Shown in pieces: positions 40,350 to 50,052 of a stretch of 64,000 nucleotides of DNA. Below the pieces are notes generated by a model that was not told where the DNA came from, did no database searches, and was given only the letters and a program-made list of their open reading frames with translations. The translations under genes and the position numbers were made by a program. Each line of letters opens with the position of its first letter. The stretch's first letter is position 1. Source of the DNA: Picochlorum sp. 'celeri' (taxonomy: Eukaryota; Chlorophyta; Trebouxiophyceae); the NCBI GenBank assembly GCA_010909725.1, contig JAACMV010000008.1:496001-560000 (forward strand). Direction: 5' to 3'.

Positions 40350-40527
40350 GCATGCAGATCAAAAAAGGTACCATTCCAGATCGACCAGGTGGTCATCAAC
40401 GTGGTGAATTCCCTTAGTTGATGAAGGCAATCATCCATCCTGGGAGGATGAGATCTTCATCAGAAGATACAAGCCACTGGCATGACCCATCCCATTCGCA
40501 ATTCCCATATAAAACTTTACTAGCACC

Positions 40528-43389
40528 ATGCCCCAGCCTCAGCCACCTATTGGTGGCAAACAAATGCTTCTGGACAAGAATACGAAACTGAGTGCTCAAG
40601 TGGCAACGCAGCGAAAGGAAATCAATGATTTGAAGGACAGGCTGCATAATTTAGAAAACGAAGAAATAAAATGGAAGGATACAGCTGCTTGTCTGACGTC
40701 TGTATGGGACGAGTTGAACTCATCGCTTGGCTTTTTGCAATTCAAGTACGTGGCCGTCTGTTATGGTGTCTTCTTGCTGATTCTTCCTTCATTGTTTACA
40801 TATGTTTATTCAGAGTCAATGAGAGTGCCGAGGTTGCACCCGCTGGGTTGGATGCGTCTTCTGCGAAAGCTCTTCTGGAGGAGACGAATCCTTTCCTGGC
40901 CCATCTCCTTTCTAGGTACTTGCCAGACGATCCTGTGGCGGCCAAGTCGGCCAAGAACCTGGCAGATGATTTATCTGAGACGGAGAAGGCGCTTCGAAAT
41001 AAAATGAAGGACACAATGGCCGTGGCTTCGTCCATTTTGAATGCTATAGAGGAAATGAAAGGAGCAGGGAATGGTGGAGGCAGCCTTCCTGGCTTTGAAG
41101 AGTCCAAGCTGGCAGCTCTTGTGAATATATTAAAGTCTGAGAATGGAAAATTGGTGAAGGATTCCCTGTCGGACTCGATAGCGATCAGGCAGCTGGAGGC
41201 AGATATTGCTGATAAGGAAGCAGAGATACAAGTGCTGCATCGCAAGCTCGTGATGGAGAAGAGTGTCGACAGGGGTGGAGGGGATGTGGGCGTGTCTCGG
41301 TCGGAAGAGGCCCCAGAGGTGAGCAAAGGGGTGTCTCGGAATGGGTCTGAGCAGAAATTAGTGTTGGACCAAAAGGATGAGGCTGCACCTCAGGTGGAGG
41401 CTCTCAAGAAAGAGGTGGAGAAGAGGGATGGAGACATTGCTCGTTTGGAGAGGTATGTATTTCTTGCAAAATGTCTAAAAAGTAGTGCCGAAGTCTGGCG
41501 CGCTAATCCACTGCGCTAAGGCGACAGAACGAGACGAGCTCGTTCTCGCATAGTACCTCTATGAAAGAGGTCAGACTATATGACCCTCCCTGTCACGGGA
41601 GTCTAGAAACCGGAATCTAGGACGATTTTACTGTCCTAAATGCGGAATTTCGCCATCGCCTGCGGGGATCGAACCCGCGACCTCCAGATGACATCTGGGC
41701 GCCTTGGCGGCATAGTGCCGATGTAGAATTTTTGCTTGGTTGCATCCATGGGTGGTTGTGCGGCGCGTCGTCTCATCATGTCGTTCGTCTTGTTCTTGCA
41801 GTGAATTATACACGCTGAGGCGTGAGATGGACGCAGTGTCCGAGAATACAAAGATAGAGGTCGCGCAGCGCCAAGAAAAACTGGACCTGCTGACTGAAGA
41901 TGTGGAAAGGGTGAAGCAAAAATTGAAAGATTCCTATCGAGAGCAAGATCGCCTGAATTCCAAGTTGCGGGATGCAGTGCGGGATCTTGAGAAAGGTCAA
42001 AGAGCTCTCAGACGTGAATCCAGGCTGGAACATGCAATATCGGAGCTGGAGGCACAGGTGAAGCGCCTTAGAACAGAGCGGAATGAGGCTGAACGTCAGT
42101 TGCAGGAATGCAAGCACAATGATTCCTCTCAGACTCGAGATGAGTTGCTTCAACAAATGCAGGGAATGGAAACAGAGATGAAGATGCTGAAGGATGCGGT
42201 TTCAAAGCACCAAAAGGCTGCCGAGGTTGTGGAGGAAGCAGACAAGCTCAAGTCTGCCCATGAGGTGGAGATTGCAGAGTATAGATCCCGGGTTGCTGAC
42301 ATGAATAAGCAGGTGAGCGTTTCGATGGTTAAACTCAACGATTGGATTCAAAAGTATGTGGATCAAACAAAGGTCAATGAAGAGCTCCGCTGCTTCCTGG
42401 AATTGTCCCAGGAGTATCTGGGAAAACATGAGACAATGGAGGCTAGCATCAGGGATGCCATACACGAGTACCTGAAAACGCAGATGTCGTCTTTGGAAAA
42501 TCGGGTCACAGCAGCGATGAAAGAGTCGCGTTCAGAGAGAGAAAGAGAGATGACTCAAGAGATCAATGAGCTTCGGAATGAGCTCGAGGGCATCAAGGGA
42601 AAGCAGGCAGGCTTGCTTGCAGAGGTTGAAAAGGTCCGTTCTGAGAAGGCAAATTTGATGATCGAGGCAGATACGTTTTGGAAGGAAATGGATAGTGTCA
42701 GTGAGGCTTATGAAGCTTCGCGAGATCAAAATACAAAACTGCTGTCTGCCATGTCCAAGAGAGATGAGGACAATGCCAGACTTCTGAGTGAAGCGGCTGC
42801 TGCAGCTAGAGACAAAACAATCATGGAGGAGGACAGGGATATGGCGCAAAGAATGATGAAGTCTATGGAACAAAAAGCACAAGATGCGGAAGAAAGAGCG
42901 AAAGAAATAGAAGAAAGGTTTGATCGATTATCTAAAGAGCGAGATGTCTACAAGACGGATGTGCAGCACTCGAAGGAGCAAATAGAGTCTTTACAGAGCG
43001 AGGCCAAAGCTTTGAGAATTTCCATGGATGCATTAAGATCCGAATTATCGAACGCAAAGAAAGATATCGAGATGATAGAAGCTGACAAAGCAAAGCATTT
43101 GGCAGCATTGAAGTCTGAGAAAACAAGAGCTGATAGGGCAGAGAGGATTCTGTCAGGTAGAAAAGACCTGAAACTACAAGCGGGCGAAGAAGCGGAGAGG
43201 GAGGTACTGAGAAAGATGGTTAATTGCAGTGTCTGCTCGACACGTTTGAAAGATCGTATCATCACCAAATGCAATCATTTGTTCTGTTCTGCATGCATTG
43301 ATGTCAACTTGTCCAGCAGGCACAGAAAGTGCCCTGGCTGTGGAGAAAAATTTGGCGTGGGCGATGTGAAACCATTTTATTTTACATAA
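40528..43389 (+). CDS. BRE1: BRE1/HUB-type E3 ubiquitin ligase for histone H2B
   Basis: Three exons: 40528-40745, 40814-41452 and 41802-43389, phases matching, 814 residues. Almost the whole protein is coiled coil, starting with LLDKNTKLSAQVATQRKEINDLKDRL. The C-terminal RING finger has CSVCSTRLKDRIITKCNHLFCSACID...RHRKCPGCGEKFG and ends DVKPFYF, the exact BRE1/HUB pattern. With RAD6 it monoubiquitinates H2B in transcribed chromatin. Intron 2 (41453-41801, 349 nt) is by far the longest confirmed in the window and contains an antisense permuted tRNA-Arg gene. Confidence 0.95.
41477..41481 (-). terminator. RNA polymerase III terminator of the permuted tRNA-Arg
   Basis: Five T residues on the minus strand, six nucleotides past the end of the 5' half at 41488. 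The position implies that the primary transcript ends just after the 5' half. Confidence 0.7.
41488..41689 (-). tRNA. Circularly permuted tRNA-Arg(UCG), antisense in BRE1 intron 2
   Basis: Minus-strand order is: 3' half at 41689-41654 (A38, stem TCTGG, AGGTC, T-arm GCGGG-TTCGATC-CCCGC, acceptor AGGCGAT, G73); a 128-nt spacer at 41653-41526; 5' half at 41525-41488 (acceptor GTCGCCT, TA, D-arm GCGC-AGTGGATTA-GCGC, G, stem CCAGA, loop CTTCGG). The acceptor strands pair 7 of 7 with one G-U, and the anticodon stem pairs 5 of 5. The joined tRNA is 74 nt with anticodon TCG. Box A (TAGCGCAGTGG) and box B (GGTTCGATCC) are intact but in reversed order. The spacer has no run of four T. Alternative: the leader plus 3' half can fold into a poor conventional tRNA with anticodon GTC, but that has a mispaired acceptor and no GG in its D-loop. 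Confidence 0.78.
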
Positions 43390-43406
43390 CTGTAACTTTT
43401 ATAACC

Positions 43407-46400
43407 TCATGGCGTTGATTTGTCGGAATCTCGTTCCCTCAACGGGGTTTGCTGTACAGCAGTCTTTGACCTTGATTTGACCCCACTACTAGCAGTATTC
43501 ATCTTGGTCAGGACACGGTTCGCATACTTGAGTATCGTCGAATTTTTTGTCGTGCTTTCAACTTCCAGCATTACATCAGCCACTCTCAATTCCTGGAACT
43601 TGGGCAAGCACTCATGATGAGCTGCTAGATTGCCAAGGGAGAACAAGGCTATCTGAAATGCAGTTGATTTTCCTTCGACAGCAGCAAGTGCCTCGCGAAT
43701 TATCCTGAGAAGAGATTCCACTGCTCCACATGAAAGCATCTTGGGAACCAATAGAGATGAATTTCTCACCAAATTTCCAAGAGCGCCGGCCGCATTTGCC
43801 CTCGTTCTGTCCTCCTCGTCTTCTAGCAAGCGGACTAGTATGGGCACTGCCCGCTGCAGGTCTTCGTACAGGTAATCGCTATGAAAGCCAGCATTTCCAA
43901 TGGCGAAACATGCAAACTTTCTAGTTGAACGATCGTCGTCCTGACACAGCTCGATCAGTGGAGGCAAAATCCCCAACTCCTGAATACTTGGATACACGGC
44001 ATCGCTATACCTACAAAGATTGCCCAACAAATTGCATGCCCTTGCCCGAACGCCAGAGGACGTTGACTCACTCAGCAAAGGGGGAATCAAGTTCATGATA
44101 CCAGAGTCAACAAACTTTTCGATTTGATGCTTGGACGTCGCGGTCCTTGCCAGTTGAGACACAACCAGCAGCGCACTGGCAAGCATGGAATCAGAATTGC
44201 CGGCATTTAGCAAGCTGCAAAATATGATAGGCCGTATCAAGATGAACACATGTCATACATTAAATTCAAGTATAATTCAACGCACGTTTCTAATACAGCA
44301 CTATCCAGACCTCCAGATCTGGCAAATATAACAACTGCTTCGTCCCCATGGATGAGCACCAGCCTAGCAAGCATTGCTGCTGAGGACGGTAACAATATCT
44401 TTCCACAAGGATCATCAAAATTCACAGAATGCAAGATTCCTACCAAATACGGAATTATATTGGACTCTAGGCTCAGGTGGCTTTTTATAGGGTCGAGGAC
44501 TTTGTCAACGTCACTGGTGAAGATTGATGCATGTGTCCATGGAGCCTGGAGGATTGAAAGCGCTGCAGCTAATATGTTATTTGCCAACGACATGGATCCT
44601 GAGGATTTTCCATTGATATACTCGTGCAGTAAATTTCTTTCCACTGCTCCCGCACCAGCATAGAATTTCTTCGTGGCAGCAAGGAAGTTTGGGGACATGA
44701 TCGAGATGAGTGTCTTCACCAGAGATTCGTTCTCCACAAGACCTTCCAGAGCATCCAAGCTATTTTCCACTCCTATTTGAATGCATTGCAAGGCATTGAG
44801 CAATCCTACTGGCGTCATTTCCATTGCATATGAATTTGAACTGGAACCAAGGCCACCAATAATGTGCATTACACATGAGACCAGTCCTGCATCAATAGCA
44901 CCTTTGTGATCAAAGAGAGCAAAACCGTGCACAAACCTCATAGGCCCGTCAACGAGGCCCCTAGGACATGGTGCACCTTCTATTGACGAGAAAGCAGGGG
45001 CGCCTGGGGTAAATGTCCACGTATCCAAAATATCCCTGATCACAGGCATACAGCCTTTCAACGCGGTCACATGGGAATAGCGGGATCCTATGGACCAATA
45101 TCTGAAAAAAAGGAGCATAAAAGATCCTATTGCATCACAGAAAGCAGCAGTAAGCACCGTGTCGGCTTTTTTATTGATAATCATGGGAATCCACTGGCCC
45201 TTCATTGCATCAAAAATCGAGGATGCAATTTGCTGTTCAAAAAAGGCAACATCCTTTGGGGCGCAGGTCTTTGAAATTCCCTCACAGATATTTGATAGTA
45301 ATAAAGCTGAAGATATCATCCGAGTCCTGCTTGAATTTCTCAGCAAGCCATCCGTAACCTTGCTGAGACATACTGATTTTGATATTCTGGGCTCGAGGCG
45401 AATCAATCTGCCAAGCATGCAGATCAACATACTGGACGAGACTGGTTGCGAATTTTCTCTCACGTGTCTCACTAGACTTTTGAATGTGTCGTTCGACTCA
45501 TAAATGGATTGTGTCGTTAGAATCCAGAGAGACAACAAATGACTCGAGTCGCTAATTTTTAACGTGTTCATCACAGCTTGAACGTCCTCACATAAGAGCA
45601 AACATGGTGACCAGTCAGCTCTACTTTCCAACTCGCTCACAGATCCGTGAGAACAAGGCAAAAGAGTTGCCAGACACGTCAAGGCAGCAATATCTAGAGA
45701 CTCGCTTTGTGATTGCGATGACCTAGCATTATCCTCTATGCACCTGCAGATTCTTCCGGCTACCCTCTTCTTGCACAATGTGTCGATGACTTTTTCAGAC
45801 ATGACCTTGAACCTTGAAGCCTTATCGAGGACTGTATATTGAGATTTGAGGGCCCAATGGCGTATTCCACAACATCCTTCCTCTACCACAGCCCAGGATG
45901 TCCGGGAACTCACCAGTTCACAGCAAAGGGATACTGTTTCCAACGAGATGACCCAGTCGTTGCACTTTCTAAGAACTCCTGCAGCCCCTGCAGAAAATTG
46001 AGGATTCGCGCCAACACAGAGATGAGCTGATTTCGCTAGCAAGACGAGAACAGACACCAACTGGCCGGTTGGATCAACCTCCTGCAAACTAGCGTTCACA
46101 GGTAACTTTGCCAGGATTTGATCCAAGAGAGTCAGGACATGCTGCGTCTCTTGTAATTTACACCACTTGGTCAATGCCAACCCGCTTGAAGGAGGGTTGA
46201 GGGCCCCTTTTATTGCCTCTAGAATCGAAGGATTGAGCAGAATATTCACAGCATCGCTGTATTCGCCTTTCTTAACTTTCCTCTCTGCATCCACAAGCAC
46301 CGTCAGTATAGGGGGACTTTGATGCTGCGGATATGATAACGGTGAAGCGGATCCAGCTGCCTTCGATAGAGATGACGCAGCAATCGCAGACCCCATGGGC

Positions 46401-47516
46401 CCATCCCCTGGGGAGCCTTGCGGCGAGAACTGGGGTGGATCTAGAAACATTGGCTCGTGGCCTTGATTCGTCGATCCACCATTAGGCTTCCTCAATGCTG
46501 AAGATGCGCTAGGAACATTAATGCCACTCTTGGATGGAGACGAGCGCTTCTGGGATGGTGCACTTTTGTGATGTGGGGCCGTGCTTGGCGTAGGCACCTC
46601 GGTGCTCTCTACCTTCTGGCTAGACACAACCCTGCACTCTTCCTCGGTTCGCCTGTCCTGGACAGATTTTGCCACAAAAGGATGATTCATTATTTCTGGC
46701 CAGTCAAGCCTTCTGTTAGGATCCTTTTCCAGCAAACCCTTTAGGAAAGACTTGAACGGCCCAGACATGCTGGACGGATATACTGGTGGATCGTGAACAA
46801 TCTGCTTGATCAACGCATAAATTGACGACGTATAGAATGGAGGCTTCCCAACGAAGAGCTCATACAGGATGACACCCAATGACCACAAATCGACAGCATG
46901 GGTGTATGGCTTTTCCTGGACCAACTCTGGGGCCATGTACAGGGGAGTCCCTTTAATGGAGGTCAGCACGACTGTATTCTGTGACATGGCTCTTGCAAAA
47001 CCAAAGTCACACAGCTTCACCGTTCCATCCGCCGCGATAAGGATATTCTGTGGCTTCATGTCTCTATGGATGATTCTATTTGAATGTAGATAGTGCAATG
47101 CATCCACCAACTGCCCAGCCAATGTCTGGACCACCTCCTCAGACAGACTGGTATCCGTCTCCAAAATCTCAAAGAGCTCACCTGCAATCAAATCATGGTC
47201 ATGATATTTTTCCATGACGCCAAGCAAGCATGGCATACGTACCTTGAGCAAATTCAGTCACCACACAGAAATCACTGCCAGTCTCAAACGCGTCAATCAT
47301 CTCAATGATATTCCGATGCCGTAATTTTCGCAGTATATCAATCTCCTGTCGAAGCCCTCGTATATCCTTGTCCTTTTTCCCCCTCTTGGGAATGAGTTTA
47401 ATCGCCACCGTCCGTAAGTCCCCCACCTTCCGGGCCTTCCACACCTTGCCAAAAGAGCCCTCACCAACAAGCTCCAAGAGCTTGTACTCCCCGACCAGAG
47501 CCTTTTCGCCAGACAT
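43407..47516 (-). CDS. Fused/TIO (STK36-type) kinase with long helical-repeat tail
   Basis: Three exons: 47243-47516, 44259-47181 and 43407-44214, with introns of 61 and 44 nt; 1334 residues. The kinase domain opens with [20 protein letters not shown], has [22 protein letters not shown] and APELV, and ends with [11 protein letters not shown] Ser/Pro linker follows. The remainder is an armadillo/HEAT-like array, clearest at the C-terminus ([50 protein letters not shown]). The layout is that of plant TWO-IN-ONE, which acts in phragmoplast cytokinesis, and animal STK36, which acts in motile cilia. It converges on BRE1 with 17 bp between stops. Confidence 0.92.
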
Positions 47517-47938
47517 CTATCAGGTATTATGTAATTCTATGTTGACATAAATCGCCCCTATCTATCGGTAAAAAAGCCACAACGTCACCACCCGAGTTGC
47601 AGTTAGAGTAACAGCGTCTTATTGTTTCTCTCTTCCAAGCCTATGGACCTTCTCCAGCATATAAAATCATTTATTCATTCATTCAATCATTATATATAGA
47701 TGATTGTGACCCTATGGGTCGTTCTTCCGGCTGAATACAAGCATAAAAAGACACAGCCATGTGCTGAGTCGAACATCTCCCATCCAGTACATCTGTTGAT
47801 AGGCACAAAGACCGCATCTCAAAATAGTCTCGGCAAGACGCATGCCCTTTTTCCGATTGATGACACAACGCACTGCCCATAATGGCATGATAAATAATTG
47901 GATAGCGGCAAGGGCATCTCTCCTCGGAAGATATCTCG
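47517..47938. other. Intergenic, AT-rich
   Basis: Divergent promoter region between the Fused kinase and a small plus-strand gene. Contains an ATTCATT repeat and a TATATATA stretch near 47670-47700. No gene recognised. Confidence 0.35.
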
Positions 47939-48533
47939 ATGGGGACCAGCCATGCAGATGCAACGTCGTCATCCTCAGAGGATGACGAAGAATACGCCAA
48001 ATTTGCATCCGTTGCTGTGAATGCAGAAGATGTAAGACGGCAGAGCGTGTCAATTCGGGGCAAGGGGGTTTCGGATGGTGGTGCGGGTTCCAGAAGGGGT
48101 TGCTACAACCGTCTCAGAGGCCCTGTGGAAAAAGTTGGATGCGGGAATAGAATTCGGAACGATCAACCAGGACTCTAATCCTTCATGTTCGACACATCGT
48201 GATACACAGGGCTCTAGTAGAGTCGAGAGCAGCCCAGGGCTGCGTTTGTTTCGAAGGGGACCCACCGTCAAAGGTGACTGTACTCCTCGGAAGGAAACCA
48301 CGAGACACACTGCGCGCACGGAGAGCATACTTCCAAGAAGGAGGCAAATAGACCATGAAGGAATATCAATCAGTGATATAGAGCCTCTTATTGTGCTCGG
48401 GCAGGATATCATGGTGGGCAGGCAGAGACAAAACCCACCTCCCAGTGTGGACATCCCCAAGGCCAAGAAACGGCGGATGCTCCGTAATTTTGAACTCTAT
48501 AACACTCCTATTGACGTAGAGGAATATTCATAA
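47939..48533 (+). CDS. Small hypothetical nuclear protein, two offset frames
   Basis: The ATG at 47939 begins an acidic Ser-rich stretch (SSSSEDDEEYAKFASVAVNAEDVRR). The second frame, open from 48075 to 48533, continues with EGVATTVSEALWKKLDAGIEFG, a charged Arg/Thr region and PKAKKRRMLRNFELYNTPIDVEEY. I found no splice pair that joins them in phase, so either one base is missing near 48065-48080 or the true start is at 48075. The order of acidic start, short helix and basic end loosely recalls the CUSTOS (C12orf43) family, but this is weak. The KKRR stretch may be a nuclear localisation signal. Confidence 0.4.
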
Positions 48534-48552
48534 ATACCATGATACTTTTTTT

Positions 48553-49268
48553 TTATTCTGCCTTGTATGATACGAGGGCTTCTACATTGTGAACAGATGT
48601 TTTGAAAGACCTGAGCTGAACATTGGCTCCGCCCTCAATGATGCGAGGATCGCTCTCTTCCCTACAGACATGAGCAAGTACGATACATTTTGACCCCAAA
48701 GTGCACAACAGCCATAGATACAATACAATCATCTAATCGTTGAGACTAACGCCCATTCACTTGGAACAGCCAAATCTTTATCAGTGTACGCTAGTAAATC
48801 TATCGAGCACGTCTCCTGCAGGAGCGGCAAAAATGTTACGCTTGCGTTATCTGGCGAATGATTGCCTGGACTTCTTGCATCACCTGGCCCTCGTCCTTTT
48901 CCGTGGCCTCTGTCTCTCCCGTCACCACCCCCTTGTCCGTCTGAATGTCAACGACCACCTCTCCAATACCTGTCCACTCGCTGCTCCCAAGATTACCAAG
49001 ACAGCCTTCTGCAGAGTGCCAGTCTCCAACCACTTTGTAAAGTACTCTAGAACATCCTTGAGGTACACCTCAGTTCATGTCCCTGACAGTCATAACGGTT
49101 ATCCCATACTTCTTTGTGGCTCGAAGTTGTCCGCTGGATACACCCACGCTGGTATAAAACTGAACTTAAAGCATATTGAAAGAATTCTGACACCGTATTC
49201 GTCGACCCCTTGAGCAGAATGCTGTTCCGTTCAGAACCACCACCGAGTCGTTTTTGATCCGCAACCAT
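48553..49268 (-). CDS. MAD2: MAD2 spindle checkpoint protein (HORMA domain), frame-broken
   Basis: Two exons: 48751-49268 and 48553-48661 (intron 48662-48750, donor GTTAGT, acceptor GTAG). Read across frames, the minus strand gives LKGSTNTVSEFFQYALSSVL, YQRG, VYPADNFEPQ, KKYGITVMTVRDM, KDVLEYFTKWLETGTLQKAV, ASGQVLERW, DIQTDKGVV, MQEVQAIIRQITQA, VTFLPLLQETCSIDLLAYTD, EESDPRIIEGGANVQLRSF and VEALVSYKAE. These cover MAD2 from start to end. Six one-base losses interrupt the frame (near 49144, 49114, 49076, 49068, 48950 and 48839), each curable by adding one base beside the existing one. MAD2 inhibits APC/C-Cdc20 until kinetochores attach. The breaks lie close to the assembly gap, so errors are suspected. 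Confidence 0.8.
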
Positions 49269-49573
49269 TCTCTTTCCCCGATTCCAGGACCTAAATCACT
49301 TGATTGTAATATCTATCGCTATTACAAAACAAATGGCATGAGGCGGAGACAGGCGTCTCCCATGAAAGCGGTTTTGTTTCCTTATTTAGTTGGCCACGTG
49401 ACAAACGTTGCCATTGCAATGATTCACGTCCATCCACATGCTCGCACGGGACAAGACGTCATTTTTATTTTCCACAGAGTTGATATAGCAATGGAAGGCT
49501 CACCCACGGCCATCGTGGCACTCCTCTGTCCACCACCCCCTGGAACAGGCTGGTGAGAACGTCAAAGTACGCC
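49269..49573. other. Unassigned sequence up to the assembly gap
   Basis: About 305 bp upstream of MAD2. It should include the MAD2 promoter. Open frames here are short. Nothing else recognised. Confidence 0.3.
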
Positions 49574-49598
49574 NNNNNNNNNNNNNNNNNNNNNNNNN
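49574..49598. other. Assembly gap, 25 N
   Basis: Twenty-five undetermined bases, a length typical of a fixed-size scaffold gap, so the true distance is unknown. The duplicated segment (copy 2) starts 14 bp to the right of it. Confidence 0.95.
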
Positions 49599-49693
49599 GC
49601 TCGGCGGTAAAGGGGTAACCAGGTGAGATCCTCAAAAAAATCAATAGCAACACGAGTTTTGTTCGAATGATACGCTAAGTGCAAAAGTCACAC

Positions 49694-50015
49694 CTTTGAT
49701 TGGCTGCCTGCTCCTTTTCTTCGACCTTAACTTCTGTATTTTTGCTAGGATCCCCAAAAGCTCCAGATTTCGCAACGTTGAGTTCCCATAAAGCTCTCAG
49801 TTGAATCAGGACATCTCTGGAATGAAAAAACGCGCCGTGAAAGGCATTCCAAGGCGCTGCATAAGAAATGACGCATTAAATATGTATTTCACGTACTCAG
49901 ATATACCCCGTTCCACGAACTCTGACTTCATCCTGGCGCAGGTGTTGTCAATGACCTTCTGGTACAGGTCCTTTGTTTTGGAGTATACCTTTCGTTTTGC
50001 TTTAGCTTCTGACAT
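49694..50015 (-). pseudogene. TFIIA large-subunit exons 1-2, truncated copy
   Basis: The exons at 49907-50015 and 49694-49814 are identical to the first two exons of the gene at 32092-32976. The third exon, with the conserved beta-barrel half, is missing because sequence identity ends inside intron 2, beside the assembly gap. It is either a truncated duplicate or an assembly artefact. Confidence 0.75.
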
Positions 50016-50052
50016 TGTAAAATATGACAGAAATTACAAATAAATAAACATC

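Noticed and set aside
41654..41725. Conventional tRNA (anticodon GTC) made of leader plus 3' half
   Set aside because: The acceptor stem would have two mispairs, the D-loop lacks GG and the anticodon stem has a mismatch, while the downstream 5' half pairs perfectly with the same 3' half. Kept only as an alternative.
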